In this document: piece by piece, positions 16,575-25,227 of the stretch
How the letters are laid out: the number at the start of each line of letters is the position of its first letter
How positions within the stretch are numbered: position 1 is the stretch's first letter
NCBI GenBank assembly: GCA_013214575.1
Contig: JABSSD010000116.1
Span: 1-42,460, forward strand
Length of the DNA stretch: 42,460 nt
Reading direction: 5' to 3'
From: Paracoccaceae bacterium
GTDB lineage: Bacteria > Pseudomonadota > Alphaproteobacteria > Rhodobacterales > Rhodobacteraceae
The notes under the pieces: generated by a model
The model's database searches: none
Told to the model about the DNA's origin: nothing
The model's input: only the letters and a program-made list of their open reading frames with translations
Position numbers and translations under genes: made by a program

Positions 16575-17075
16575 TTAGGCCTTTTTGGCCAGACGTTGTT
16601 CCAGCACCTCAAACGGCACTCCGGGCTCATCCTTGGCGCCGCGGATCACCAGTGAGGTCTTGACCGAGGCCACATTGGGTGTGGTCAGCAACCCTCCGGT
16701 GAGAAAGTTCTGAAAGGTGCTCAGATCCGGCGCCACGCATTTCAGGATGAAATCGACCTCGCCGTTCAGCATGTGGCACTCCCGCACCAGCGGCCAGCTG
16801 CGGCATTTTGCTTCAAAGGCACTCAGCTCCACCTCGGCCTGGCTTTCCAGCCCCACCATGGCAAACACCTGCACCTCGAATCCCAGCTCGCGGGCGTTCA
16901 CCTCGGCATGGTAGCCGCGGATAAAGCCAGCCTCCTCCAAGGTGCGCACCCGGCGCAGACAGGGCGGTGCCGAGATGCCAACACGTTTGGCCAGCTCCAC
17001 ATTGGTCATGCGCCCATCGGCTTGCAGCTCCGAAAGTATCTTGCGATCAATCGGGTCCAGGCGTGTCGTGACCAT
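16575..17075 (-). CDS. Lrp/AsnC-family transcriptional regulator
   Basis: Global or local regulator of 166 residues. The N-terminal helix-turn-helix is DPIDRKILSELQADGRMTNVELAKRVGIS-like (about 5-35), and the C-terminal RAM ligand domain begins near residue 70. The frame stays open 95 codons upstream to 17360, overlapping trxB, but the ATG at 17075 has GGAGAG at the right distance and gives the standard length. It is divergent from trxB, an arrangement common in Rhodobacterales. Two 14-bp direct repeats at 17125-17159 lie just upstream and are good autoregulatory sites. Confidence 0.9.
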   Translation of the reverse strand: MVTTRLDPIDRKILSELQADGRMTNVELAKRVGISAPPCLRRVRTLEEAGFIRGYHAEVNARELGFEVQVFAMVGLESQAEVELSAFEAKCRSWPLVRECHMLNGEVDFILKCVAPDLSTFQNFLTGGLLTTPNVASVKTSLVIRGAKDEPGVPFEVLEQRLAKKA

Positions 17076-17124
17076 GTTCAGCTCTCCGTAAAATGAGGGT
17101 TTCTTATAGCACCGCTGGCAAGCC

Positions 17125-17159
17125 GCGCAATTATATTTCGTGTTAGCGCAATTATATTT
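17125..17159. promoter_or_regulatory. Tandem 14-bp repeat, probable Lrp operator
   Basis: GCGCAATTATATTT occurs exactly at 17125-17138 and 17146-17159, a period of 21 bp, or two helical turns. Both lie between the divergent lrp and trxB genes, 50-84 bp upstream of lrp. Lrp octamers bind phased A/T-rich sites, so autoregulation is likely. Confidence 0.6.
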
Positions 17160-17301
17160 GTCTGATGACACAATCTCACCGGCGTCACCGCAGTTTGACC
17201 AATCCGCACCCTTCCGGGGGTTTAAGAGATAACCCGGGGCCGCTATATGAATTGCCAACCGGCGGCTTGGCCGCTTTGCCACCAAATTTGGGGATACATC
17301 G

Positions 17302-18246
17302 ATGACTGACACGCGCCACACCAAGGTTCTGATCATTGGCTCGGGACCTGCGGGATACACCGCCGGCGTCTATGCCAGCCGCGCTATGCTGGAACCGATC
17401 CTGGTTCAGGGCATCGAGCCCGGCGGCCAGTTGACCACCACCACCGAGGTCGAGAACTATCCCGGCTTCACCGAGGTGCAGGGCCCGGACCTGATGGTCA
17501 AGATGCAGGAGCACGCGCAGGCAATGGGCTGCGAGATCATCGGTGACATCATCACTGAACTGGACACCAGCAAACGCCCCTTCACCGCCAAGGGCGACAG
17601 CGGCACCATCTATACGGCTGATGCCGTCATTCTGGCCACAGGTGCGCGCGCCAAATGGCTGGGGCTGGACAGCGAAGAGAAGTTCAAGGGCTTTGGCGTC
17701 TCGGCCTGCGCCACCTGTGACGGGTTCTTTTACCGGGGTCAGGAGATCGTGGTCATCGGCGGCGGCAACACCGCGGTCGAGGAAGCGCTGTTCCTGACCA
17801 AGTTCGCCTCTAAGGTCACTCTGATCCACCGCCGCGACGAGCTGCGCGCCGAAAAGATCCTGATCGACCGGCTGATGAAAAACGACAAGATCGTACCGCT
17901 GTGGTTCAACACTCTGGTCGAGGTTGTCGGCACCGAGGACCCACTGGGGGTCGAAGGGGTCGTTGTCAAAAACGTCAAGACCGGCGAGATCACCGAGATC
18001 CCCTGCAAGGGCGTCTTTGTCGCCATCGGCCACGCTCCGGCCAGCGAACTGGTCAGCGATGCTCTGGAGACCCATGCGGGCGGCTATGTGGTGACCAAAC
18101 CGGGCAGCACCGAAACCAGCATTCCCGGCGTGTTTGCCGCCGGTGATCTGACCGACCACATCTATCGCCAGGCAGTGACCTCGGCCGGTATGGGCTGCAT
18201 GGCGGCGCTGGACGCGGAACGGTTCCTGGCTGAACAGGACGACTGA
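17302..18246 (+). CDS. trxB: Thioredoxin-disulfide reductase
   Basis: FAD- and NADPH-dependent enzyme of 314 residues that reduces thioredoxin in the cytoplasm. The N-terminal FAD motif is [14 protein letters not shown]; the redox centre CATC is Cys136-Cys139 in [10 protein letters not shown]; the NADPH motif is [14 protein letters not shown]; the C-terminal FAD motif is [10 protein letters not shown]. All key residues and the length match low-molecular-weight bacterial TrxB. It is divergent from the Lrp gene, and a 10-bp perfect hairpin follows at 18277. Confidence 0.96.
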   Translation: MTDTRHTKVLIIGSGPAGYTAGVYASRAMLEPILVQGIEPGGQLTTTTEVENYPGFTEVQGPDLMVKMQEHAQAMGCEIIGDIITELDTSKRPFTAKGDSGTIYTADAVILATGARAKWLGLDSEEKFKGFGVSACATCDGFFYRGQEIVVIGGGNTAVEEALFLTKFASKVTLIHRRDELRAEKILIDRLMKNDKIVPLWFNTLVEVVGTEDPLGVEGVVVKNVKTGEITEIPCKGVFVAIGHAPASELVSDALETHAGGYVVTKPGSTETSIPGVFAAGDLTDHIYRQAVTSAGMGCMAALDAERFLAEQDD

Positions 18247-18276
18247 TTGCCCCCTGCCCCGCAGAACAAGGGGCCT

Positions 18277-18304
18277 AGCCGACCGGAGCCCGTGCCGGTC
18301 GGCT
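18277..18304 (+). terminator. Hairpin after trxB
   Basis: AGCCGACCGG and its perfect complement flank an 8-base loop, 30 bases after the trxB stop. There is no T run, so it may act as an mRNA 3' stabiliser or a Rho-assisted terminator. Confidence 0.5.
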
Positions 18305-18403
18305 GAAACTGACAAGACGGCTCTGGTGTGGTCTTGGGGAAAAATCTTGACCTGAACCGCAACATCCAGCACCCTGACCGGATCAACCGGAAAGACAGGT
18401 CCA

Positions 18404-20116
18404 TTGGCGCAGGCAATCTGGCAGGGCAATCTGGTTCAGCGCAGCCGAACCGTCAGTGGGATTTTCCTGCTGATCTATGCATTCTTCCACTTCCTGAACA
18501 TCGCGGCCGGTCTTGTCTCTCCTGACTTCATGATTCAGGTGCAGCATGCACGCGCACTGGCCACTGGCCACCTTCCCGGTCAGATCCTGCTGTTTGGCGC
18601 GCTGTTCCTGCATGGTGGTCTGGCCCTTTGGCAGGTCGCCAGCCGCCGCACCCTGCGGATGACGGTGGCCCAGGCGGTGCAGCTGTTCTTTGGCCTGGCG
18701 ATCCCGCTGCAGCTGATCCAGCATGTCGTCTTTACCAACTACGCCGACCGGGTCTTTGAGGTCGAAGATCATATGTCTTCGGTCATCCTGTTGCTGTGGA
18801 ACTCGCCGGAGATCTGGCAACAGTACCTGCTGCTGCTGCTGGTCTGGGTGCATGGCTGCATCGGTATGCACATGTGGTTGCGGATCACCTGGTGGTGGCG
18901 CTCGATTGCCCCCTATCTGATCGGCGTTGCGGTACTGGTGCCCACATTGGCGCTGGCCGGGCTGATCACCGAAGGCCGCAGGATGTGGTCAATCTATATC
19001 GTTCCCGGCAATGCCGAGGCCATCCGGGAAGATTTCAACTGGCCCGACCTGACTGAATTCGCGCATCTGACCAGGGTAGCCGAGGTAAGCCTCTGGGTGT
19101 TCTTCGCCCTGTTGGCGACTGCCATCAGCGCCTTCTATATCCGCCGGTTTGCCCGCAAGCGGCAATCGGTCAGGATCCACTATGAAAACGGCCCCGACAT
19201 AACCGTCGAGCGCGGCTTGACGCTGCTGGAAATCTCGCAGCTCAACGGCGTTCCCCACACCTCGCTGTGCGGCGGCAAGGGGCGATGCACCACTTGTCGG
19301 GTCGCGGTCATCAAAGGCGGCGACAGCCTGCCCGCCGCCAGCCCAGCCGAGGCGCGTTCGCTGCTGGCGGTGAAGGCGCCACCTGATGTCCGCCTGGCCT
19401 GCCAGATCTACCCGACCGCGGCGCTGACGGTGAAACGGGTCTATCGGCCTAAGGGGCGGCGCCGGGTCCATTCGGCGCAGGGCGAGGAAAAGACCATCGC
19501 GGTGCTGTTCCTCGACATCCGCGGCTTCACCGCCCGCTCTGCTGATCTGCTGCCCTATGATGTGGTCTTTCTGCTGAACCGGTTCTTCGACGCCGTGGTG
19601 CCCGAGATCACCCGCGCCGGCGGCACGGTGGACAAATACATGGGCGACGGGCTGCTGGCCCTGTTCGAGATGGACAGCGCCGCCGCCTCGTCCAAGGCCG
19701 CCATAGATGCCGTCAGCGACATCGGCGTCGCCCTGGCGCGCTTTAACCGGTTGTTGGCCTCAGAGGGGGATGAACCAGTGCGGATCGGCATGGGCCTGCA
19801 CACCGGCACCGTTGTGCTGGGCGAAATCGGCACCACCAGCCATGCCCCGCGCACCCTCATCGGTGCCACCGTCAACACCGCCAGCCGCCTTGAGGCCAAG
19901 ACCAAGGATCTTGGCGTCGAACTGCTGATCTCCGAACAGGTGGTGCAGATCGCGGGCCTCTGGGCTGCGAAGGCAAAATTCCAGACCTTCGAGCTGCGCG
20001 GAGTCGAGCAACCGCTCAACGCGCTGCCGGTGCCACGGGCCTCGACGCTGGTGATGCTGCTGTCGGCGCCGCCAGAGCCAGAGGACACGGTTACAATTCT
20101 GTCTGAACCGGTGTAA
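18404..20116 (+). CDS. Class III adenylate cyclase with membrane anchor and [2Fe-2S] domain
   Basis: Makes cyclic AMP under apparent redox control. The 570 residues form three parts. Residues 15-250 are a multi-helix membrane anchor with histidines in or near helices (FFHFLN, FLHGGL, IQHVVF, WVHGCIGMHMW), as in succinate-dehydrogenase-like diheme-b anchors. Residues about 258-350 are a ferredoxin domain with Cys289, Cys295, Cys298 and Cys333. Residues 365-560 are the cyclase, with metal-binding Asp371 and Asp415, adenine-specifying Lys411 and Thr484, and transition-state Asn491 and Arg495. A Lys/Thr pair is the class IIIb pattern. S. meliloti CyaC has a comparable diheme anchor. The start is GTG- or TTG-like: the coding frame begins with a non-ATG codon at 18404 (TTG), so the exact N-terminus is uncertain. 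Confidence 0.87.
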   Translation: MAQAIWQGNLVQRSRTVSGIFLLIYAFFHFLNIAAGLVSPDFMIQVQHARALATGHLPGQILLFGALFLHGGLALWQVASRRTLRMTVAQAVQLFFGLAIPLQLIQHVVFTNYADRVFEVEDHMSSVILLLWNSPEIWQQYLLLLLVWVHGCIGMHMWLRITWWWRSIAPYLIGVAVLVPTLALAGLITEGRRMWSIYIVPGNAEAIREDFNWPDLTEFAHLTRVAEVSLWVFFALLATAISAFYIRRFARKRQSVRIHYENGPDITVERGLTLLEISQLNGVPHTSLCGGKGRCTTCRVAVIKGGDSLPAASPAEARSLLAVKAPPDVRLACQIYPTAALTVKRVYRPKGRRRVHSAQGEEKTIAVLFLDIRGFTARSADLLPYDVVFLLNRFFDAVVPEITRAGGTVDKYMGDGLLALFEMDSAAASSKAAIDAVSDIGVALARFNRLLASEGDEPVRIGMGLHTGTVVLGEIGTTSHAPRTLIGATVNTASRLEAKTKDLGVELLISEQVVQIAGLWAAKAKFQTFELRGVEQPLNALPVPRASTLVMLLSAPPEPEDTVTILSEPV

Positions 20117-20312
20117 AAGCCATGGGATGTTTTCCTTCGCCAGCCAGATCAGACCGGAAACATTCCCGTCTGACACCAATTCGGCACATTCCATCCTTAT
20201 TCAACCCGTACGCTAGACTTTAGTCACCTCTCCGGGGTATTTCGCCCCAGAAAACCACCGCGATCAAGCCAAATCCAGGGCAGCCCCCTGTGCAAGTGAT
20301 GAGAGATTTCAC

Positions 20313-22028
20313 ATGAAAATGAATAGTAATCTGGCCCCCATTCCAGAGCTTTATGTTTCTTACGACTCGGCCCAGAAATTGAAGTCCGAAGCGGGCAATC
20401 TCAAAAGCCACGACCTGACTCCGCGCCAGATCTGCGATCTGGAATTGCTGATGAATGGTGGCTTCAACCCCCTGAAGGGCTTCCTCACCCAGGCCGATTA
20501 CAACGGCGTTGTCGACAATATGCGGCTGGCCGATGGTCAACTCTGGCCGATGCCGATCACTCTGGACGTCTCCGAAGACTTCGCCGCATCGCTGGAAGAC
20601 GGCGAAGACATTGCCCTGCGCGATCAGGAAGGCGTCATACTGGCGACCATGACCGTCACCGACAACTGGCTGCCAAACAAGGCGCATGAGGCCGAGAAGG
20701 TGTTTGGCGCTGACGACGATGCCCACCCGGCGGTCAACTACCTGCACAATCAGGCTGGCAAGATCTACCTTGGTGGCCCGATCATCGGCATCCAGCAGCC
20801 GATGCATTATGACTTCCGCGCCCGCCGTGACACCCCAAACGAGCTGCGCGCCTATTTCCGCAAGCTGGGCTGGCGCAAGATCGTGGCGTTCCAGACCCGC
20901 AACCCGCTGCACCGCGCCCACCAGGAACTGACCTTCCGCGCCGCCCGCGAGGCCCAGGCCAACCTGCTGATCCACCCCATTGTCGGCATGACCAAACCCG
21001 GTGACGTCGATCACTTTACCCGGGTGCGCTGCTACGAGGCGGTGCTGGACAAATATCCGTCAGCCACCACCACCATGAGCCTGCTGAACCTGGCGATGCG
21101 GATGGCTGGCCCGCGTGAGGCGGTCTGGCACGGGTTGATCCGCGCCAATCACGGCTGCACCCACTTTATCGTTGGCCGCGACCACGCCGGCCCCGGCAAG
21201 AACTCAGCCGGTGACGACTTCTATGGCGCCTATGACGCCCAGGATCTGTACCGCGAATTCCAAAGCGAAATCGGCTGTGAAATGGTTGATTTCAAACATA
21301 TGGTCTATGTGCAGGAACGCGCCCAGTACGAGCCCAACGACACCATCGAAGATCGTGACAACGTCACCATCCTGAACATCTCGGGCACCGAACTGCGCCG
21401 CCGTCTGGCCGAAGGGCTTGAGATCCCCGAGTGGTTCTCGTTCCCTGAGGTGGTCACAGAGCTGCGCCGCACCCGGCCCGCCCGCTCCAAGCAGGGGTTC
21501 ACCGTGTTCTTCACCGGCCTGTCCGGCTCTGGCAAATCCACCATCGCCAACGCGCTGATGGTCAAGCTGATGGAGATGGGCGGTCGTCCGGTGACGCTGC
21601 TTGATGGCGACGTCGTGCGTAAAAACCTGTCCTCGGAGCTGGGGTTCAGCAAAGCGCACCGCGACCTGAACATCCGCCGCATCGGCTATGTTGCCTCCGA
21701 GATCACCAAGAACGGCGGCATCGCCATCTGCGCACCGATCGCGCCTTATACCGCCACCCGGCGGCAGGTCCGCGAAGAGATCGAGGCCTTTGGCGCCTTT
21801 GTCGAAGTGCATGTGGCCACCACATTGGAAGAATGCGAACGTCGCGACCGCAAGGGTCTCTATGCGCTGGCCCGGGCTGGCAAGATCAAAGAGTTCACCG
21901 GTATTTCCGACCCCTATGAGGTGCCAACCAAGCCGGAGCTGTCGGTGGAAACCGAAAACGTCGAGGTCGACAACTGCGCCCATCAGGTGCTGCTGAAACT
22001 GGAAAGCATGGGTCTGATCTCAGGCTGA
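20313..22028 (+). CDS. Bifunctional sulfate adenylyltransferase / APS kinase (PAPS synthase)
   Basis: Converts sulfate to APS and then to PAPS with ATP. The 571 residues comprise a PUA-like N-terminal domain, an ATP-sulfurylase domain with QTRNPLHRAHQE near residue 195 and GRDHAGPG near 290, and a C-terminal APS kinase (about 390-571) with the P-loop GLSGSGKST, LLDGD and the lid segment GISDPYE. Both active sites look intact, so this is a Sat-CysC fusion and not a kinase-dead fungal-type enzyme. A second in-frame ATG lies at 20319. It ends with a strong terminator. It serves sulfate assimilation, and it also makes the donor for the two sulfotransferases just downstream. Confidence 0.95.
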   Translation: MKMNSNLAPIPELYVSYDSAQKLKSEAGNLKSHDLTPRQICDLELLMNGGFNPLKGFLTQADYNGVVDNMRLADGQLWPMPITLDVSEDFAASLEDGEDIALRDQEGVILATMTVTDNWLPNKAHEAEKVFGADDDAHPAVNYLHNQAGKIYLGGPIIGIQQPMHYDFRARRDTPNELRAYFRKLGWRKIVAFQTRNPLHRAHQELTFRAAREAQANLLIHPIVGMTKPGDVDHFTRVRCYEAVLDKYPSATTTMSLLNLAMRMAGPREAVWHGLIRANHGCTHFIVGRDHAGPGKNSAGDDFYGAYDAQDLYREFQSEIGCEMVDFKHMVYVQERAQYEPNDTIEDRDNVTILNISGTELRRRLAEGLEIPEWFSFPEVVTELRRTRPARSKQGFTVFFTGLSGSGKSTIANALMVKLMEMGGRPVTLLDGDVVRKNLSSELGFSKAHRDLNIRRIGYVASEITKNGGIAICAPIAPYTATRRQVREEIEAFGAFVEVHVATTLEECERRDRKGLYALARAGKIKEFTGISDPYEVPTKPELSVETENVEVDNCAHQVLLKLESMGLISG

Positions 22029-22050
22029 TTTGCAGACACACAACTTAATA

Positions 22051-22079
22051 AAGCGGCGGGTTTTCCTGCCGCTTTTGTA
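22051..22079 (+). terminator. Rho-independent terminator after sat-cysC
   Basis: AAGCGGCGGG and CCTGCCGCTT pair with one wobble around TTTT, then TTTTG follows. It starts 22 bases after the stop codon. Confidence 0.85.
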
Positions 22080-22136
22080 TTTAAAGCTTCAACGCTCCAG
22101 TATAATTGATATGTTTCTTGGCAAAAGTGGCACATT

Positions 22137-22856
22137 ATGACGACCGCACAGATGGCAATGAGAACTCCAATTAAAGTCCATGTTTTCACCGACATGCAAG
22201 ACGTATTGTTTCTCAAACAATCGCCGGGGCAAAAACCTAGTGCTGGTTCTATTTCCTTCACTTTTGGCCTTGATATAGACGAAGACGCCGATGTGCTAAT
22301 TGTCTATAACCGTGCATCCTACACAATCGAAACGTCCCTCCCCAGGGGGCGGACCGTCTTTCTCGCGGCCGAACCAGATGTCATACATCCCTACAGCTGC
22401 AGATTTCTCAACCAGTTCGGACTGGTTCTGTCGACCACATCAATAGAATTGAATACCAACAAGTGGCAGCGAGCCACCTGCTGGCACTGGTATGCCGGTC
22501 GTGATTTTTCGACCCCACCAAGTCAGCCTGCCAGTCGCGATCATGATTGGTTTTCGGCACTTGAACCGCCAAAAAAATCGGACAAGATCTCGATTGTGAC
22601 CTCGACCAAGGTACATACCGAGTACCACCGCAAACGACTTCGGTTCGTTGAGGCCATGATCGAAAAAATTCCCCAGTGCGAGGCCAAGCAGCGCAAACCG
22701 CTGCTGATTGCGCCCGATGATGCCGGTTTTCAGAACGCGACCCTGAGCCTAACGCCGCCGTCACGCCAGCGGGTTTCGGACCGGTTTTCCAACCTCAAAA
22801 TCATAGCCAAACAAATCAAAATCGCGCGCATAGAGAGCCTCGACGCGCCGCTTTGA
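22137..22856 (+). pseudogene. Truncated GT10 fucosyltransferase-like gene
   Basis: The first roughly 180 residues resemble the N-terminal half of family 10 glycosyltransferases (alpha-1,3-fucosyltransferases): DVLIVYNRASY, RTVFLAAEPDVIHPY, and near residue 150 KISIVTSTKVHTEYHRKRL followed by RFVEAMIEKIP, like the conserved SNK...GHxxRLxFV segment. In complete enzymes this is followed by the catalytic GDP-sugar half (beginning about DxYGRG), which is absent. From about 22675 the frame carries unrelated sequence and runs 96 bp into the end of the opposite-strand sulfotransferase. A deletion or recombination breakpoint near 22670-22760 is the simplest reading. TATAAT at 22101-22106 may be its old -10 box. 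Confidence 0.65.
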
Positions 22857-23429
22857 ATCCGCCGAGTAATAGGTCCGGTAATCCTTACGTTTCGTCACAT
22901 TGACCCGAGGCAGGGTGCCCTCATGTGGAATATCTAGAAATCCGCAAAGCTGCGCAAATCCATGGTCCAGCTCTTCTTGAAAAAGAAGACGGTCAACCAG
23001 CAGATCGCCCGCGCGGTTCACCAGCCATGCGGTTTGATTACGCGGCATAATCCTGTCTTTTCTTTCCAGATATGACAGGAAATCCGAAAAGCTCCAGCTC
23101 TGCGCGTCCTTGTGGCGACGGCTATGAAGATTGGCCTGCGTGAACACATAGCTGGACACCGCATGATCATAGGGATTGCGCACGATGGCAAATTTGTGAA
23201 GCCTCTGAAACAGTGCAGTATCCAGTTTGGATCTGATTGTCGCCGATGTGGAATGTCCACGAATATAGGCTTTCTCGGGGTTCTCTTTCACCGGAAGCCA
23301 CGAAACCGCGCGCCGCAGCAAGGTTCTGTTCTGGCTCACACAATAGGGGCGCAAAGCTGCGTGTACAGTGCTGCCGGCGGTTTTTGGGATATGCACAAAC
23401 AAAAAGTTTTTGCTTAGGGAAATCGGCAT
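22761..23429 (-). CDS. PAPS-dependent sulfotransferase family protein 1
   Basis: Probable carbohydrate sulfotransferase (Sulfotransfer_2-like), 222 residues. FVHIPKTAGST (about 11-21) is the 5'-phosphosulfate loop; FAIVRNPYDHAVSSYVF (about 80-96) supplies the 3'-phosphate Arg and Ser. No signal peptide or membrane segment is evident, so it probably acts in the cytoplasm on a lipid-linked or nucleotide-linked glycan, or on a small molecule. It converges on the truncated glycosyltransferase gene, whose frame runs into its 3' end. No neighbouring gene shares its direction. Confidence 0.8.
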   Translation of the reverse strand: MPISLSKNFLFVHIPKTAGSTVHAALRPYCVSQNRTLLRRAVSWLPVKENPEKAYIRGHSTSATIRSKLDTALFQRLHKFAIVRNPYDHAVSSYVFTQANLHSRRHKDAQSWSFSDFLSYLERKDRIMPRNQTAWLVNRAGDLLVDRLLFQEELDHGFAQLCGFLDIPHEGTLPRVNVTKRKDYRTYYSADSKRRVEALYARDFDLFGYDFEVGKPVRNPLA

Positions 23430-23640
23430 CGGCGCAAGCCCTCTTTATCGGCACTAGAAGAATTCAGTCAATTTTTTCAGATTACTACCAGATATGCCGT
23501 CTTGGTCAATGGGCCGCCACAGAGAGGCAGCCTGGGCCCTGTGGCCACCCCGAAATTGAGACGACAGCACCGGAAATACCCCTTTGGAAATCCAACGCGG
23601 CAGGACATCACAAATAAGCTCGGGGACCAGGGGCACAAGC
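23430..23640. other. A+T-richer spacer, no gene seen
   Basis: Divergent spacer between sulfotransferase 1 and the lectin gene. I see no supported reading frame or RNA gene here; the lectin promoter begins at its right end. Confidence 0.4.
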
Positions 23641-23670
23641 TTGACAGACCATTTGCAAACAGAGTCTAAT
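23641..23670 (+). promoter_or_regulatory. Strong sigma-70-type promoter of the lectin gene
   Basis: TTGACA at 23641-23646, 18 bases, then TCTAAT at 23665-23670, a perfect -35 box and a 5/6 -10 box. It lies 42 bp before the lectin ATG. Confidence 0.65.
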
Positions 23671-23711
23671 TACCCAATTGTAGATACCTTTAATTACAGT
23701 GGAGAGTGTAA

Positions 23712-24335
23712 ATGGAAATTCCAGCCGGATATTTCAGTGAAGGCCCGGTGGGCGGAGAAAAAGACGGGGGCATCCCCTTTGCAATTTTTCCACCTAAGCC
23801 CGGATGGCGGATCGATCGGATAGATATCGTTGCCTATTGGGCCATCGAAGATATCTTTGTCCATTACGAGAGTCCTGACGGCGTTAGACAAATTGTAAAC
23901 AAGTTCGGCAATACCGACGAATCGGGGGGACCTTATGGAAAAAGTGAAACCTGGGATCTTGGTCCGGCGCATTTCCTCAAGGAACTGAAAGGGCGCCACG
24001 GGCAACAATCTACCAGCTATCGTTGTGAACAGGCAAAGGATGGTATTATTACTTTGCAGTTTTTTGGATATACTCAGGGAAATTCAGAACCCACCGGACA
24101 GAAATCTGATCTTAAACAACAAGGCACTGCCGGCGGTGGCAGCGGTGGATTTTCGTCCGTAACAAAGAGTTTTCAGTTTCAGGCCCCCACCGGGCAGGAA
24201 ATTGTTGGCTTCACTGGTAAATACGGAAGCGGCGACGACAAGCAAAAGACAATCAATTCGCTCGGGGTGCTGTTCGGGCCAATGCATAATGTTCCCTTCG
24301 CAGAGGCAAAGGAAGACGCCGAAATCGCGACCTGA
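23712..24335 (+). CDS. Jacalin-like lectin-domain protein
   Basis: Probable carbohydrate-binding beta-prism protein of 207 residues. It starts with the family-like GPVGGEKDGGIPFAIF, followed by WRIDRIDIVAY and IEDIFVHYESPDG, and ends with EIVGFTGKYGSG and INSLGVLFGPM, the pattern of the last jacalin strands with the sugar-binding loop. A Gly/Ser/Thr-rich linker near 138-150 separates the two halves of the domain. No signal peptide, membrane segment or catalytic domain is attached. GGAGAG lies 6 bases before the ATG, a strong promoter precedes it and a 12-bp stem follows, so it looks like a well-expressed single-gene unit. The ligand is unknown; the sulfotransferases beside it suggest a glycan made locally. 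Confidence 0.65.
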   Translation: MEIPAGYFSEGPVGGEKDGGIPFAIFPPKPGWRIDRIDIVAYWAIEDIFVHYESPDGVRQIVNKFGNTDESGGPYGKSETWDLGPAHFLKELKGRHGQQSTSYRCEQAKDGIITLQFFGYTQGNSEPTGQKSDLKQQGTAGGGSGGFSSVTKSFQFQAPTGQEIVGFTGKYGSGDDKQKTINSLGVLFGPMHNVPFAEAKEDAEIAT

Positions 24336-24347
24336 CAGCTGGGGTCT

Positions 24348-24386
24348 GCCGCTGTTTTCCACCAACTCGGTGCTGAAAACAGCGGC
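24348..24386 (+). terminator. Long hairpin after the lectin gene
   Basis: GCCGCTGTTTTC pairs perfectly with GAAAACAGCGGC, with an inner CACC/GGTG stem, 12 bases after the lectin stop. No T run follows, so termination is inferred from position and stability. Confidence 0.6.
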
Positions 24387-24550
24387 GCCCTGCAATGTCC
24401 CTCGTTATCGAAACATCGCAGGGGTACGGGCGGGCGGCTGCAACATTCGCCATCTCCCAGTGTTAAAACGCAATTGGGAAATCTTGGCGGATGATCGAAA
24501 ATACATTACGATAGGAAACAGCTCCCCTGACCTCAGGTAGAGGACTGTGA

Positions 24551-25171
24551 ATGCCCATTTACAAAAAGAACGGCAAGGCTGTTCTCTTCGTTCATATCCC
24601 CAAATCTGCGGGGACAACTGTTGATCACGTATTCCTGTCCAACGGCTGGCAGGTTACCTTTCAGGATGGTGGCGGCCGCGCCGATACAATCCTGCGCCAT
24701 CTGAAATGCTCCTTTCAGCATTTCCACGCGACCCTGCTGACACAAATGATCAATCCAAACAGTTTCGATGCGGTGTTTACCATTCTTCGCGATCCCATAT
24801 CCCGGCTGCAGAGCGAATATCGCTGGCGTATGGAACATGGATCCGGGCCGCAGATGGAGTTCAACGCCTGGGTCACCCGGATGTTTCGCGCCTATTACAG
24901 GAACCGCTTTGTGCTGGACAATCACATCCGCCCGCAGCGCCAGTTCATCTTGCCCGGGGCGCAGATTACCGCCTTGGAAAATGGTCTGGAGCACACTATT
25001 TCGGGCCTGTCGGCGCAGCTTGGAGAACAGCTTCATTTCGATCCGAACAGCCGCCGAAACACCTCAAAACGGGGCGTCGGCGAAATCCCCACCTCAGCCA
25101 TGACTGCCTGGCTCATTCGCCGGTTTTATGCCCGCGATTTTGCCTTGCACCGCCGCGCATTGGGTCGCTAG
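24551..25171 (+). CDS. PAPS-dependent sulfotransferase family protein 2
   Basis: Second sulfotransferase-like protein, 206 residues. FVHIPKSAGTT (about 13-23) is the phosphosulfate-binding loop and FTILRDPISRLQSEYRW (about 76-92) the 3'-phosphate site. Length and motifs match Sulfotransfer_2-type carbohydrate sulfotransferases, but outside the motifs it differs widely from the first copy, so this is not a recent duplication. GAGGA lies 8 bases before the ATG. The C-terminus ends in a basic helix (IRRFYARDFALHRRALGR). Acceptor unknown. Confidence 0.78.
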   Translation: MPIYKKNGKAVLFVHIPKSAGTTVDHVFLSNGWQVTFQDGGGRADTILRHLKCSFQHFHATLLTQMINPNSFDAVFTILRDPISRLQSEYRWRMEHGSGPQMEFNAWVTRMFRAYYRNRFVLDNHIRPQRQFILPGAQITALENGLEHTISGLSAQLGEQLHFDPNSRRNTSKRGVGEIPTSAMTAWLIRRFYARDFALHRRALGR

Positions 25172-25227
25172 GGACAGCCACAAACAGGGAAAATCCGGCC
25201 TGAACCAATCCGACCTGACCCAATTGG

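Noticed and set aside
17185-18429. Long open frame on the minus strand opposite trxB
   Set aside because: It has no family features, while trxB on the other strand is unmistakable and complete.
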